DNA from: an uncultured Alsobacter sp.
Lineage (GTDB): Bacteria > Pseudomonadota > Alphaproteobacteria > Rhizobiales > Beijerinckiaceae
Assembly: GCF_945952055.1 (NCBI RefSeq)
Contig: NZ_CAMFHB010000005.1
Location: 124,001 to 188,000, forward strand
Direction: 5' to 3'
DNA: 64,000 nucleotides
Numbering within the stretch: position 1 is the first letter of the stretch; each line of letters opens with the position of its first letter. The notes under the pieces were generated by a model. That model had not been told where the DNA came from. It did no database searches and saw only the letters and a list, made by a program, of their open reading frames with translations. The position numbers and the translations under genes were made by a program. Positions 42,901 to 51,020 of this stretch are shown piece by piece.

Positions 42901-43372
42901 GCGGGGTCCCAACGTGATGATGGGCTATCTGCGCGCCGAGAATCCGGGCGTGCTGGAGCCCCCGCCGGAGGGCTGGCACGACACGGGCGACATCGTTTTC
43001 ATCGATGCCGAGGGGTTCATCACCATCCGCGGCCGCGCCAAGCGTTTCGCCAAGATCGGCGGCGAGATGATCTCGCTGGCGGCCGTGGAGGCGCTGGCTT
43101 CGGACCTGTGGCCGGGCGTGCTCTCGGCCGTGGGGACCAGGCCCGACCCGCGCAAGGGCGAGCGCCTGGTGCTGCTCACCGAGAAGGCGGGCGCCAGCCG
43201 CGGCGAGTTCCTGGCGTTCGCCAAGTCGCGCGGGGCCTCGGAGATGATGGTCCCGGCGGAGATCGTCTCGGTCGACAAGGTGCCGCTCCTGGGGTCCGGC
43301 AAGATCGACTTCGCCGGCGTGAACCGGGTCGTGCGCGAGCGGGCCGAGCCCGCCGCGCCGGCCGAGGCGTGA
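39965..43372 (+). CDS. LplT-PlsC-acyl-ACP synthetase fusion (lysophospholipid transporter / acyltransferase / acyl-ACP ligase)
   Basis: 1135 residues from the ATG at 39965 behind GGAGAG. Residues 1-410 form an MFS-type transporter like LplT (FNDNFLKNALVALVVYGLA start, about 12 hydrophobic segments). About 425-610 is a PlsC acyltransferase with NHVSFLDAG (H-x4-D) and FPEGRLTVTG. About 630-1130 is an AMP-binding ligase with FTSGSEGTPKGV and GYGITETSPAL. E. coli splits this between LplT and Aas; the fusion would flip a lysophospholipid inward, activate a fatty acid on ACP and re-acylate it. Likely controlled by the TetR gene 10 bp downstream. Confidence 0.92.
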   Translation: MFGSLLSSRRFAPLFWCQFFSAFNDNFLKNALVALVVYGLAREDAAGIVQIAGAALIAPFFLLSGLGGELADRYDKGLVARRLKFAEIAAAGVGAAGFVLHSVPLLITAIGLFGVVSALFGPIKYGILPDHLKTEELPAGNALVEAATFMAILVGTTAGTKAATGTESPWWVAALLMVFALASWAGAAFIPRTGEKAPDLRVNPNIFASTGDLLRDLWADTRLWRGMIVVSWFWLVGAVVLALLATLVKGRLGGNEDLYIAFMTLFAVSIALGSGLAVWMTHGRLILLPTAIGALLMGLFGLDLGIATLGATPGPTPIGPLDFFASAHGLRVAIDLVGLATFAGLFIVPVFAAVQSWAGEDRRARVIAAGNVLQAGFVVVGAVAAGGLQTLGFTEPQLLIGLAVLNLVAAPVCLKLLPINPLRDAISILYRAVFRMEVTGMENFAKAGPNAIIALNHVSFLDAGLALSLTDKEPVFAIDHGIAQRWWVKPFLKLTRAMPLDPTRPMATRTLINAVKSGETLIIFPEGRLTVTGSLMKVYDGAGLIADKSDAMVVPVRIDGLEATPFSRLSPEQVRRRWFPKVRVTVLEPVKLAVDPQLKGKNRRHAAGAALYQIMSDLVFRTTRTDRTVFDAVVEAAEIHGPGRTAVEDPVTGELSYRKMLAGARVLGRRLAQLAGPGEAVGVMLPNANAAAVTLLGLMSAGRVPAMINFTAGEANILAACKAAGIKAIATSRAFVEKGRMDALVAALGQQVSIVYLEDLRTKIGTVERLSGLLQWKKPLARRKPDDRAAILFTSGSEGTPKGVVLSHSNMLANAAQAAARIDFGRTDKVFNVLPVFHSFGLTVGLVLPLVSGVRVYLYPSPLHYRIVPELVYGVNATILFGTDTFLAGYARSAHPYDFRSLRYVLAGAEPVKEATRRVYMEKFGLRILEGYGITETSPALALNTPMFNRFGTVGRILPGMEMRLEPLPGVEEGGRLHVRGPNVMMGYLRAENPGVLEPPPEGWHDTGDIVFIDAEGFITIRGRAKRFAKIGGEMISLAAVEALASDLWPGVLSAVGTRPDPRKGERLVLLTEKAGASRGEFLAFAKSRGASEMMVPAEIVSVDKVPLLGSGKIDFAGVNRVVRERAEPAAPAEA

Positions 43373-43382
43373 GGATCGGGCC

Positions 43383-43961
43383 ATGCGCGACGGTGCGCGC
43401 ACGCGCGACAGGATCCTGCACGAGGCGCTGGCGCTCTTCGCCGAGCGCGGCATCGACGGAACGAGCGTGCGCGACATCGCCCAGGCGGTCGGTGTCGCGG
43501 AAGCCGCGCTCTACCGGCACTTCCGCTCCAAGGACGAGATCGCGCGCGACCTCTTCCTGGTGAACTACGCGGCGCTGGCCGCCGATGTCCTGGCGATCGG
43601 GGCGCAGGACGAGCGCTTCGCGATCCGGCTCGAGAAGCTCGTGGGGCTCTTCGCCCGCCTGTTCGACGAGAACCCGGCGCTGTTCGCCTTCCTGCTCATC
43701 AACCAGCACCGGCACCTGGCGGAGGTGGACGCGGCGCCGGGGCGCAACCCGGTGGCGGCCGTGGCCCTCGTCCTGCGCGAAGCCATCGAACGGCGGGACA
43801 TTCCACCGCAGGATCCCGACCTCGCCGCGGCCATGGCGCTGGGCCTCGTGGTGCAGCCCGCGGTGTTCCACCTCTACGGCCGGCTCACCGGCCCGCTGTC
43901 GGCGCGCGTCCCCGCCATCACGGCCGCGACCGGGGCCGTGCTCGGGACGGGCCGGAGCTGA
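43383..43961 (+). CDS. TetR/AcrR family transcriptional regulator
   Basis: 192 residues. N-terminal helix-turn-helix with TRDRILHEALALFAERG and TSVRDIAQAVGVAEAALYRHF (about residues 8-52), then an all-helical ligand domain. Begins 10 bp after the LplT-PlsC-ligase fusion gene and is probably co-transcribed with it, so autoregulation through the palindrome at 39919-39934 is likely. Ligand probably an acyl-CoA or fatty acid by analogy (inference). Confidence 0.88.
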   Translation: MRDGARTRDRILHEALALFAERGIDGTSVRDIAQAVGVAEAALYRHFRSKDEIARDLFLVNYAALAADVLAIGAQDERFAIRLEKLVGLFARLFDENPALFAFLLINQHRHLAEVDAAPGRNPVAAVALVLREAIERRDIPPQDPDLAAAMALGLVVQPAVFHLYGRLTGPLSARVPAITAATGAVLGTGRS

Positions 43962-43965
43962 CCCG

Positions 43966-44916
43966 GTGGGCGTTGCGAGGCTCGCACAGCGCCTGGCCCT
44001 GGCCGTGCTCCTTTGCGCGAGCGCGCCCGCCCGGGCGGCGTTCGAAGGGCTGGTAACCGCCGGGCCGGCGCCGGTCCAGGCGAGCGACGCCGCGGCGGAT
44101 GCGATCTGCCTGCTCGTGGAGGCCGCGGCCGTGGGCAACGGCCTGCCGATCACCTTCTTCTCGCGGCTGATCGGGCAGGAGAGCAGCTTCCGTCCGCAGG
44201 CCCAGGGGCCGATGACGCGCTTCGGCGTGCGGGCCCAGGGCATCGCGCAGTTCATGCCGGGCACCGCGGCGGAGCGCGGCCTGACCGACCCCTTCGATCC
44301 GGTGCAGGCTCTGCCCCGCGCGGCCGAGTTCCTGCGCGACCTGAAGGCGGCCTTCGGCAACTGGGGCCTCGCCGCCGCGGCCTACAACGCCGGCCCGCGG
44401 CGGATCGAAGGCGTCATCGGCGGCGACGCCTTCCTGCCCGCGGAAACGGCGGCCTATGTGTTCGAGATCACCGGCCACACGGTCCAGGACTGGATCGCCG
44501 CGCGCAAGGCGGGCACCGACCTGCCGATGCCCAACGACAGCAGTTGCGCGCAGGTGCGCGCCAGCCTGCGGGCGCCCGGCGCTTCACCCTTCCTGACCGC
44601 GCTCGAGCGCCGCGTGGAGGCGGGCCTCGCCAAGCCCTGGGGCGTCCAGCTCAGCGCCGGCTTCTCGCGGGCCAGGGCGCTTGCCGCCTACGGCCGGGCC
44701 GAGCGCCAGTTCTCCGGCATCCTCGCCGGCCGCGACCCCATGATCCTGCGCACGGTCCTGCGCAGCCGCGGCACGCGCGGCTTCTACCAGGTCCGGGCCG
44801 GCACCAGTTCGCGCGCCGAGGCCGAGGCGCTGTGCAACAGCTTGCGCAAGGCCGGCGGCGCCTGCCTGGTGCTGGCGTCCTCCCGCAAGCCGGCGGGGCG
44901 GGCGAAGCGGGGGTGA
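43966..44916 (+). CDS. secreted lytic transglycosylase with SPOR domain
   Basis: 316 residues from a GTG at 43966, 4 bp after the TetR stop; GGAG lies about 11 bp upstream. Signal peptide: RLALAVLLCASAPARAAF, cleavage near residue 25. SLT domain with catalytic Glu72 in GQESSFRPQAQ, GIAQFMPGTA and AAAYNAGPRRI. The C-terminal 60 residues (GFYQVRAGTSSRAEAEALC) look like a SPOR peptidoglycan-binding domain. Cleaves the glycan strand in the periplasm, possibly at septa where SPOR domains bind denuded strands. Confidence 0.88.
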   Translation: MGVARLAQRLALAVLLCASAPARAAFEGLVTAGPAPVQASDAAADAICLLVEAAAVGNGLPITFFSRLIGQESSFRPQAQGPMTRFGVRAQGIAQFMPGTAAERGLTDPFDPVQALPRAAEFLRDLKAAFGNWGLAAAAYNAGPRRIEGVIGGDAFLPAETAAYVFEITGHTVQDWIAARKAGTDLPMPNDSSCAQVRASLRAPGASPFLTALERRVEAGLAKPWGVQLSAGFSRARALAAYGRAERQFSGILAGRDPMILRTVLRSRGTRGFYQVRAGTSSRAEAEALCNSLRKAGGACLVLASSRKPAGRAKRG

Positions 44917-44959
44917 GCGGACTGGACGGCATCCGGCCTCCCGGTGTTATCTCGACGCC

Positions 44960-45871
44960 ATGACCGAGGCCGCCTCCGATCGACGCCGAAAGAAGACGCC
45001 GCGGCAGCGGTCTCTGGAAGCCCGCATCTACGCCGTCTATGCCGACCTGCCCCCGTCGGAGAAACGCCTGGCCGACGTGTTGCTGCTGCATCAGCGCGAC
45101 CTGCCGAGCTACACCGCGGGTGAGCTGGCCAGCAAGGCGAACGTCTCCAAGGCCACCGCCGCCCGGCTGATCCGTTCCCTCGGCTACTCCACCTACCCGG
45201 AGGCCAAGCGGCAGATTCGCATGGACCAGCACTGGGGATCGGCGCTGGCCGAACTGCCGGGGCTGGCGGCGGTCCCGGCCGACGAGATCACGCTCGCACG
45301 AACCGTCCAGGTCGATCTCGAGAACATTCGCGCCACGGCCGAAACCATTCCGGAGGAGACCTTGTCCCGGCTGGTGGACGCGCTGGTCGCGGCGCCGCGC
45401 GTGTGGATCATCGGCCTGCGCAGCGGCTACGGGCTCGCCTACCACGCCCACCACTATTTCACGCTGATCAAGCCGCACGTCCGCGTCCTGCCGTCGGGCG
45501 GCGCGACCTATGCCCACGAGATCGCCTCCATCGGGCCGGGCGACGTTCTTCTGGCGATCGCCTTCCGTCGGCGCCCGCGCCTGTTGCCCACGATCCTGAC
45601 CGAAGCGGGGGCGGCAGGGGCCGTCACGGCGCTCATCACCGACGTCAGCGCGGCGGCCAGCGCTCGGGCCAGCCAGCTGGTCCTGCGGTGCCGCTGCCAG
45701 TCGCCCTCCCCCTTCAACTCCTTCGTGGCCGCGGTGACGCTGATCAACCACCTCGCCTGGGCCACCGCCGCCAAGCTCGGCCAGGACAGCGTGCAGCGCT
45801 TCGCCCGGATCGATCGTCTCGTGGGCCTTCTCGACGACGTGTCGACGCCGATGTCCGATCCCAAGCGCTGA
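44960..45871 (+). CDS. MurR/RpiR family transcriptional regulator
   Basis: 303 residues. N-terminal helix-turn-helix (about 20-90: PPSEKRLADVLLLHQRD, ELASKANVSKATAARLIRSLGY), then a SIS sugar-phosphate domain (about 125-265) beginning VWIIGLRSGYGLAYHAH. RpiR proteins respond to phosphorylated sugars or related metabolites. Convergent with the ABC/M24 operon that ends at 45887, 16 bp away, and the likely regulator of it; candidate GAAA-N3-TTTC sites lie in front of that operon at 52559-52677. Confidence 0.88.
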   Translation: MTEAASDRRRKKTPRQRSLEARIYAVYADLPPSEKRLADVLLLHQRDLPSYTAGELASKANVSKATAARLIRSLGYSTYPEAKRQIRMDQHWGSALAELPGLAAVPADEITLARTVQVDLENIRATAETIPEETLSRLVDALVAAPRVWIIGLRSGYGLAYHAHHYFTLIKPHVRVLPSGGATYAHEIASIGPGDVLLAIAFRRRPRLLPTILTEAGAAGAVTALITDVSAAASARASQLVLRCRCQSPSPFNSFVAAVTLINHLAWATAAKLGQDSVQRFARIDRLVGLLDDVSTPMSDPKR

Positions 45872-45886
45872 CCGGACGGCGAAGGA

Positions 45887-46789
45887 TCAGGCCGGAAAGG
45901 CGGACACCGGCCTCGTGTCGATCAGGTCGTCATAGGAAATCGGTGCGGCCACGAGGTGACCGGCCGCTATGCCGCCCTGCCAGCGATCATAGGCGCGGCG
46001 ATCGACGCGGGGTGTCGTCCACATGCCGCAGCGCCGGTACTCGTTCGTGAGCCGCACCAGAAGGGCTTCAGGCAGCTTGGGGAAGGTCTTGGCGAGGAAG
46101 CCCGCATAGTCCCCGGCATCGTGAGCCAGCACGAACGCCATGCCGCGCCCGAGCGCTCTTGCGAAACGCGTCTGCACGTCCAGGCGGGCGTCGTCGCCTT
46201 CGCCGCTCGCGTAGTACACGCTCCACGGCACGTCGCCGCCCGTGATCGCCAGGGGCGCCACGACATGGCCGTGACCGGACGCCTCGAAAAGCGCCGCATT
46301 GGGATAGTCGATGGCGAGGAAGTCGCCCATGCCGCCCTTGAAGAGGGCGGCGAGCATCGCTCCGTCGAGATCCTGGATGAAGCCGACCTCGCCCGGATCG
46401 ATTCCGTTCTCGCGCAGCAGGAGCTTGATGAACAGCCCGACGCTCGCGCCGTTGCTTCCCTTCATGGCGATGACCTTGCCGCGGGTCTGCGCCCAGGTGA
46501 AGTGCTCGCGGGGCATCCGGCCGACCAGCGCCAGGGGCGCGCGGGCCGCGACCTGCGCGAAGGGAACGTAGCGGGTGCCGCGCCCGAAGAACATCGATGG
46601 CACCCATACGCCACCCAGCACCGCCTCGGCCTCGCCGTCGCCGAGTTCCTTCAGCACGTTGTCCCAGGGAGAGGGGACGGTCGCGGAGACGTCCAGGCCC
46701 TCCTCCGCGAAATAGCCCTGCCACCGGGCGACGTATTCCGGCAGGTAGTTGAGGCTGTGGCCGGTGGCCGAGATGCGGAAGCGCTGCAT
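45887..46789 (-). CDS. NMT1/SsuA-like periplasmic-binding-fold protein without signal peptide
   Basis: 300 residues. NYLPEYVARWQGYFAEEGLDV near the N-terminus and GKVIAMKGSNGASVGLFIKLLL match the NMT1/THI5-like (type 2 binding protein) fold used for sulfonates, nitrate and pyrimidine precursors. It begins MQRFRISATGHSLN with no signal peptide or lipobox, so it should stay in the cytosol. It is the last gene of the operon after the ATPase gene (18-bp gap), in addition to the operon's own exported binding protein at 49710. It may be an enzyme or sensor; function unknown. Confidence 0.75.
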   Translation of the reverse strand: MQRFRISATGHSLNYLPEYVARWQGYFAEEGLDVSATVPSPWDNVLKELGDGEAEAVLGGVWVPSMFFGRGTRYVPFAQVAARAPLALVGRMPREHFTWAQTRGKVIAMKGSNGASVGLFIKLLLRENGIDPGEVGFIQDLDGAMLAALFKGGMGDFLAIDYPNAALFEASGHGHVVAPLAITGGDVPWSVYYASGEGDDARLDVQTRFARALGRGMAFVLAHDAGDYAGFLAKTFPKLPEALLVRLTNEYRRCGMWTTPRVDRRAYDRWQGGIAAGHLVAAPISYDDLIDTRPVSAFPA

Positions 46790-46807
46790 GGCGACGGGTC
46801 CTGAGGA

Positions 46808-47953
46808 TCAGGGTTTCAGGCGAAGGCCGGTCACGGCGTCGAACCAGACGACGTCGCCCGCGGCGAACGACAAGGAGCACGGCGACCCGAGGGCCGGCCG
46901 CTCGTTGCCCGGCCGGCGCACGAAGACGAGATCATGGTCGATCAGATGATCTCGGGTGCCGCCGGCCTGCAGCCGGCAGCCGACGACGATCTCGGCCCCG
47001 AGGCTCTCGACGACGACGACCTCGGCGGGAAGGGGGCCCTCTCCCGGCGGACGGAGCTCGAGCTTTTCGGGGCGGATGCCGAAGACGAGGCGACCGGCGC
47101 GCGGGGCAGCCTCGCCATGGGCGAAGGACAGGCTCGGGGAGATCCTGAGCTGCGCACCTTCGCCGTCCACGGTCAGAAGGTTCATGGAGGGAGAGCCGAC
47201 GAACCGCGCGACGAAGGTGTTCGCCGGCGCGTGGTAGATCTCGTCCGGCGTGCCGATCTGCTGCACCTCTCCCTTGTCGAGGACGATGATGCGGGTCGCC
47301 ATGGTCATGGCTTCGACCTGGTCGTGCGTCACGTACACGAAGGTCTTTCCCACCTTGTGGTGCAGCGAGGAGATCTCGGCCCGCATCTGCATGCGCAGGC
47401 GCGCGTCGAGGTTGGAGAGCGGCTCGTCCAGCAGATAGATGGAGGGGTCGCGGATCAGGGCCCTGGCCAGCGCGACGCGCTGGCGCTGGCCACCGGACAG
47501 GCCCGCCGGGCGCCGATCGATCAGCGGGTCGAGTTCGAGCTGCCGGGCGATGGCGTCCGTCCGGGCCGCGATGGCCGGGTCCTTCATCCTGCGACGACGC
47601 ATCCAGCCGTTCACCAGAGGCAGGTGGTGCCAGGGCCTGAACGCATCCATGACCAGTGGGAAGGCGATGTTGCCCCGCACCGTCATGTGCGGGTAGAGCG
47701 CGTAGCTCTGGAAGACGAAGGCCACGTCGCGCTCGCGCGGCGACCAGTCGTTGGCGCGCTTGCCGTCGAAGCGGATCTCGCCGGCCGTGATTTCGGTGAG
47801 CCCGGCGATCATGCGCAGCAAGGTGGACTTGCCACAGCCGGACGGGCCGAGGAGCACCAGGAACTCGCCGTCCTCGACGGTGGCACTGAGCGAGCGGATG
47901 ACCTGGGTGTCGCCGAAGGTCTTCGCGACGGTATCGAGGACGAGTTCGGGCAT
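46808..47953 (-). CDS. ABC transporter ATP-binding protein, MalK/UgpC type
   Basis: 381 residues. Walker A GPSGCGKST (36-44), signature LSGGQRQRVALARAL, Walker B YLLDEPLSNLD, H-loop VTHDQ, and a C-terminal regulatory TOBE domain with FGIRPEKLEL. A 30-residue insertion (PLVMDAFRPWHHLPLVNG region) lies between the Q-loop and the signature and is not usual in MalK. Energises the CUT1-type importer encoded just upstream; starts 2 bp after the permease gene. Confidence 0.92.
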   Translation of the reverse strand: MPELVLDTVAKTFGDTQVIRSLSATVEDGEFLVLLGPSGCGKSTLLRMIAGLTEITAGEIRFDGKRANDWSPRERDVAFVFQSYALYPHMTVRGNIAFPLVMDAFRPWHHLPLVNGWMRRRRMKDPAIAARTDAIARQLELDPLIDRRPAGLSGGQRQRVALARALIRDPSIYLLDEPLSNLDARLRMQMRAEISSLHHKVGKTFVYVTHDQVEAMTMATRIIVLDKGEVQQIGTPDEIYHAPANTFVARFVGSPSMNLLTVDGEGAQLRISPSLSFAHGEAAPRAGRLVFGIRPEKLELRPPGEGPLPAEVVVVESLGAEIVVGCRLQAGGTRDHLIDHDLVFVRRPGNERPALGSPCSLSFAAGDVVWFDAVTGLRLKP

Positions 47954-47955
47954 GG

Positions 47956-48789
47956 TCAGCCTTTCACCGCGCCGGAGGTGAGCCCCGACACGATCCGGCG
48001 TTGGATGACGAGGAAGAAGGTGATCGCCGGCAGGCTGAACAGGAGCGCGGTGCCCATGACGGCCGACAACGGCGTTTCGTACTGACCGATGAACGACGCG
48101 AGCCCCACGCTGGCGGGCCAGAGCGTCCGGTTCATCAGGAAGGTCGAGGCGAAGAGGTATTCGTTCCAGCCGGCGAAGAAGGCGATCACGGCGGCGGCGG
48201 CCAGGCTCGGGGCAATGAGCGGCAGCACGATCATGGTGAGCACGCCGATGCGCGGGCAATTGTCGATCAGCGCGGACTCCTCGATCTCGTAGGGGATCGC
48301 GTCGATGGCGCCCTTCACGATGAAGGTCGCCACCGGGAGCGAGAAGGCCGCGTTGGCCAGCACGAGACCCAGGAGATTGTTGAGAAGGCCGAGCGCCACG
48401 AACATGGCGTAGAGCGGCACGAGGATCAGTGCCTCCGGCACCACCTGCGTCATGAAGAGCAGAAAGCCCACCACGCCACGGCCGTGGAAGCGGAATCGGC
48501 TGAGCGCGTAACCCGCGAGGGAGCCGAGCAGAAGACTGACGACGGTCGTCCCCGTCGCGACGAAGAGCGTGTTCAGCATCCAGCGCCCGACGGGAAGCCC
48601 CTCGAGTTCGGCGACCAGGGCGCCGAAATACTGCGGCTGTGGCCAGGGCACCTGTCCGCTCGCGTAGAGCTGCCCGGGGTCGGAGAAGGCGGTCGTCGCC
48701 ATCCAGTAGATCGGGAAGCCGGCGACGGCCACCAGCACGAGCACGAGGATGGCCCGCAGAAAGCCGAGGATCAGGGACAGCGCGCTCAT
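47956..48789 (-). CDS. carbohydrate-type ABC transporter permease, MalG family
   Basis: 277 residues with six predicted membrane segments and the EAA loop IPYEIEESALIDNCPRIGV near residue 185. The MalG-type C-terminus is present. Overlaps the partner permease by 4 bp and precedes the ATPase gene. Part of a CUT1 importer whose substrate is not evident. Confidence 0.9.
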   Translation of the reverse strand: MSALSLILGFLRAILVLVLVAVAGFPIYWMATTAFSDPGQLYASGQVPWPQPQYFGALVAELEGLPVGRWMLNTLFVATGTTVVSLLLGSLAGYALSRFRFHGRGVVGFLLFMTQVVPEALILVPLYAMFVALGLLNNLLGLVLANAAFSLPVATFIVKGAIDAIPYEIEESALIDNCPRIGVLTMIVLPLIAPSLAAAAVIAFFAGWNEYLFASTFLMNRTLWPASVGLASFIGQYETPLSAVMGTALLFSLPAITFFLVIQRRIVSGLTSGAVKG

Positions 48790-49697
48790 CGTTCCGCCAC
48801 CCAGCGCATGCGGCGCCGATCGACCAGGTTGTGAATGCCCGCGACGAGAAGCGCGAGAAGGAGGCCCACGGCGCCGTAGGCGCTGGCTATTCCGAGTTCG
48901 TGGGCCTCGAAGGCGGTCTGGCGGATCTTCACCACGAGGGTCGAGGTGCTGCCCAGCGGACCGCCTCCCGTCAGGAGATAGATGATGTCGAAGCGGCGGA
49001 TCGACCACACGGCGACCAGCAGCGCCGCGAGCTGAACGGACGGCAGGATGTGGGGCCAGGTCACGTTGCGGAAGACGTTCAGCGGGTCGGCCCCGTCCAC
49101 CCGGGCCGCCTCGCGGACCTCCTCGGGCACGGACTGCAGGGCCGCCAGCGTGACGAGCATGACGAAGGGCGCCACCTGCCACACCGTCACGATCAGGATC
49201 GAGGGCAGGGACCAGTCGATGCTCGTCAGCCAGCGCAGGCGCGAGAAGCCCATGCCCAGCAGCATCTTGTTGAAAACGCCGGAGCGCTCGTTGAACATCC
49301 ACAGCCAGATCAGGGCTGCCGCGACGTTCGGCACGGCCCAGCCGAACAGCAGGATCCCCCGCACGACGGCGCGCCCGCGGAAGGGGCGGTTGATGGCCAG
49401 CGCCGAGACGACGCCCAGCGTGACGCCCAGCAGCACCGCCAGGCTCGCATAGACGACCGTGATGCGCAGCGAGGCATAGAAGGCCGGCGTCTCGAGCAGC
49501 CGCGCGTAGTTGGCGAGGCCGACGAAGACGCCGTCGTTCGGGCGGGCGAGCGTGGTGTTGGTCAGGCTCATCCACATCTGGCGCGCCAGCGGCCAGAACA
49601 TGAAGACGCCGAGGTAGATCACCGGTGGGACGATGAAGAGATAGCCCGCGGCGCGTGCGCCGAGGGCCGAGGTTCGCATGGTGGTCTTGGCGGCCAT
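48786..49697 (-). CDS. carbohydrate-type ABC transporter permease, MalF family
   Basis: 303 residues with six membrane segments; N-terminal YLFIVPPVIYLGVFMFWPLA and the EAA loop VPEEVREAARVDGADPLNVF are typical of CUT1 MalF/UgpA proteins. Lies 12 bp after the binding protein gene and overlaps the MalG-type gene by 4 bp. Confidence 0.9.
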   Translation of the reverse strand: MAAKTTMRTSALGARAAGYLFIVPPVIYLGVFMFWPLARQMWMSLTNTTLARPNDGVFVGLANYARLLETPAFYASLRITVVYASLAVLLGVTLGVVSALAINRPFRGRAVVRGILLFGWAVPNVAAALIWLWMFNERSGVFNKMLLGMGFSRLRWLTSIDWSLPSILIVTVWQVAPFVMLVTLAALQSVPEEVREAARVDGADPLNVFRNVTWPHILPSVQLAALLVAVWSIRRFDIIYLLTGGGPLGSTSTLVVKIRQTAFEAHELGIASAYGAVGLLLALLVAGIHNLVDRRRMRWVAER

Positions 49698-49709
49698 GGG
49701 CGGGTCCGA

Positions 49710-50972
49710 TCAGAAGCGGGCCAGGGCCTGCTTCTGGGCCTCGTCGAGGGCCGCCTTGGGATCGGCGCCCGCGACGATGACCTTTTCCACCGCCTCCATG
49801 ACCAGACGCATGATGGGCGTCGTCTTTGACTCATAGCCGGGGATCAGGGTGCTGCGCGAGTTCACGGCCAGCGCGGCGAACGTGTCGGCCCAGGGGTTGG
49901 TCGCGCGGAACGCCTCGGTGACGGGCACGTCGGTGGCCAGGGCATCGGGTCCCGAGGCATCGCGCAGGGCCCTCTGACCGTCCGCCGTGACGAGCCACGC
50001 GAGGAAGGCGATCGCTTCCGCCTGGTTCTTCGAGTGCTTGCTGACGCCCAGGAAGATCTGCTGGTGGGCGCCCGGCGCCTTGAACGGCAGCGGCGCGGAA
50101 TAGAGATCGGTCGAGGCGAGCGGGCCGCCCGATGCGATGTTCAGCGTGCCGCCGCTGTTGTCGATGCTGAACCCGATCTGCTTCTGCTTGAAGCGCGTGC
50201 GCTGGGTCGGCATGTCGTCGCCCACGGGGATGATCCCGGAGTCGAAGGTCTTCTTGAAGGCCGCGGTGGCGGCGACCGCCTCCGGCGTGTTGAGCGTCAG
50301 CTTGCCTGCCCCGTCGACCCAGTTGACGCCGTAGCCGTAGGCCCAGCTCTGGAAGTCCATGAACCAGCCGCTGAGATCAGCGATCTGGTGACGGGAGCTG
50401 AAGCCGATCGCGCCGGTCTTGTCCTGGATGGCCTTCGAGGAGGCGATCAGGCCGTCGACGTCCTTGGGCACGGCGGCGCCGGCGGCATCGAGCAGCTTCT
50501 TGTTGTAGATGAGCGCGTAGACCGCGCGCTGCCATGCGATCCCGAGGCGCTTGCCCTTCACCACACCCTTCTCGTTGGTGTGGTTCAGCGCCGCTCCTTC
50601 GGCGGCCTTGCCGATGTCGACCAGGAAGCCGGCCTCCGCGAGGGAGTAGAACAGCCCCTCCTGCATCATCACGATGTCGGGTCCCTGCCCGGCGCCGAGC
50701 GCGGTCGTGATCTTGTCGTTGAAGTCGGCCGACGGAATGGCTTCCTGCTGCAGCGTCACGTGGGGCGCGACCTGCTGGTACTTGGTCACGGCGGCCCAGA
50801 GATTCTTGCCGCGCAACGCGTCGAGCCACTGCGAGTTGGCCACGACGAGCGTGACGGGCGGCTTGGCCTGGGCGTGTGCGGGACGGCTGGGCAGGGCCAC
50901 GAAGCCGGCCACGCCGAGCGCCGAGGCCAGCAACAGGGAAAGCATGCGTCTGCGGGAAGTCGTCATGGTCAT
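49710..50972 (-). CDS. extracellular solute-binding protein of a CUT1 ABC importer
   Basis: 420 residues. The N-terminus TTSRRRMLSLLLASALGV is Tat-like (SRRRML), with cleavage near AHA-QA at residue 34. The body has the family 1 solute-binding pattern: SADFNDKITTALGAGQGPDIV and LIYNKKLLDAAG. Binds an unknown, probably carbohydrate-like, ligand in the periplasm and delivers it to the adjacent permeases. Follows the M24-type gene by 48 bp. Confidence 0.9.
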   Translation of the reverse strand: MTMTTSRRRMLSLLLASALGVAGFVALPSRPAHAQAKPPVTLVVANSQWLDALRGKNLWAAVTKYQQVAPHVTLQQEAIPSADFNDKITTALGAGQGPDIVMMQEGLFYSLAEAGFLVDIGKAAEGAALNHTNEKGVVKGKRLGIAWQRAVYALIYNKKLLDAAGAAVPKDVDGLIASSKAIQDKTGAIGFSSRHQIADLSGWFMDFQSWAYGYGVNWVDGAGKLTLNTPEAVAATAAFKKTFDSGIIPVGDDMPTQRTRFKQKQIGFSIDNSGGTLNIASGGPLASTDLYSAPLPFKAPGAHQQIFLGVSKHSKNQAEAIAFLAWLVTADGQRALRDASGPDALATDVPVTEAFRATNPWADTFAALAVNSRSTLIPGYESKTTPIMRLVMEAVEKVIVAGADPKAALDEAQKQALARF

Positions 50973-51020
50973 GTCCCCTCGGATATGGAAGCAGGATGAA
51001 GGTGTGTTGCCCGGCCCGGC

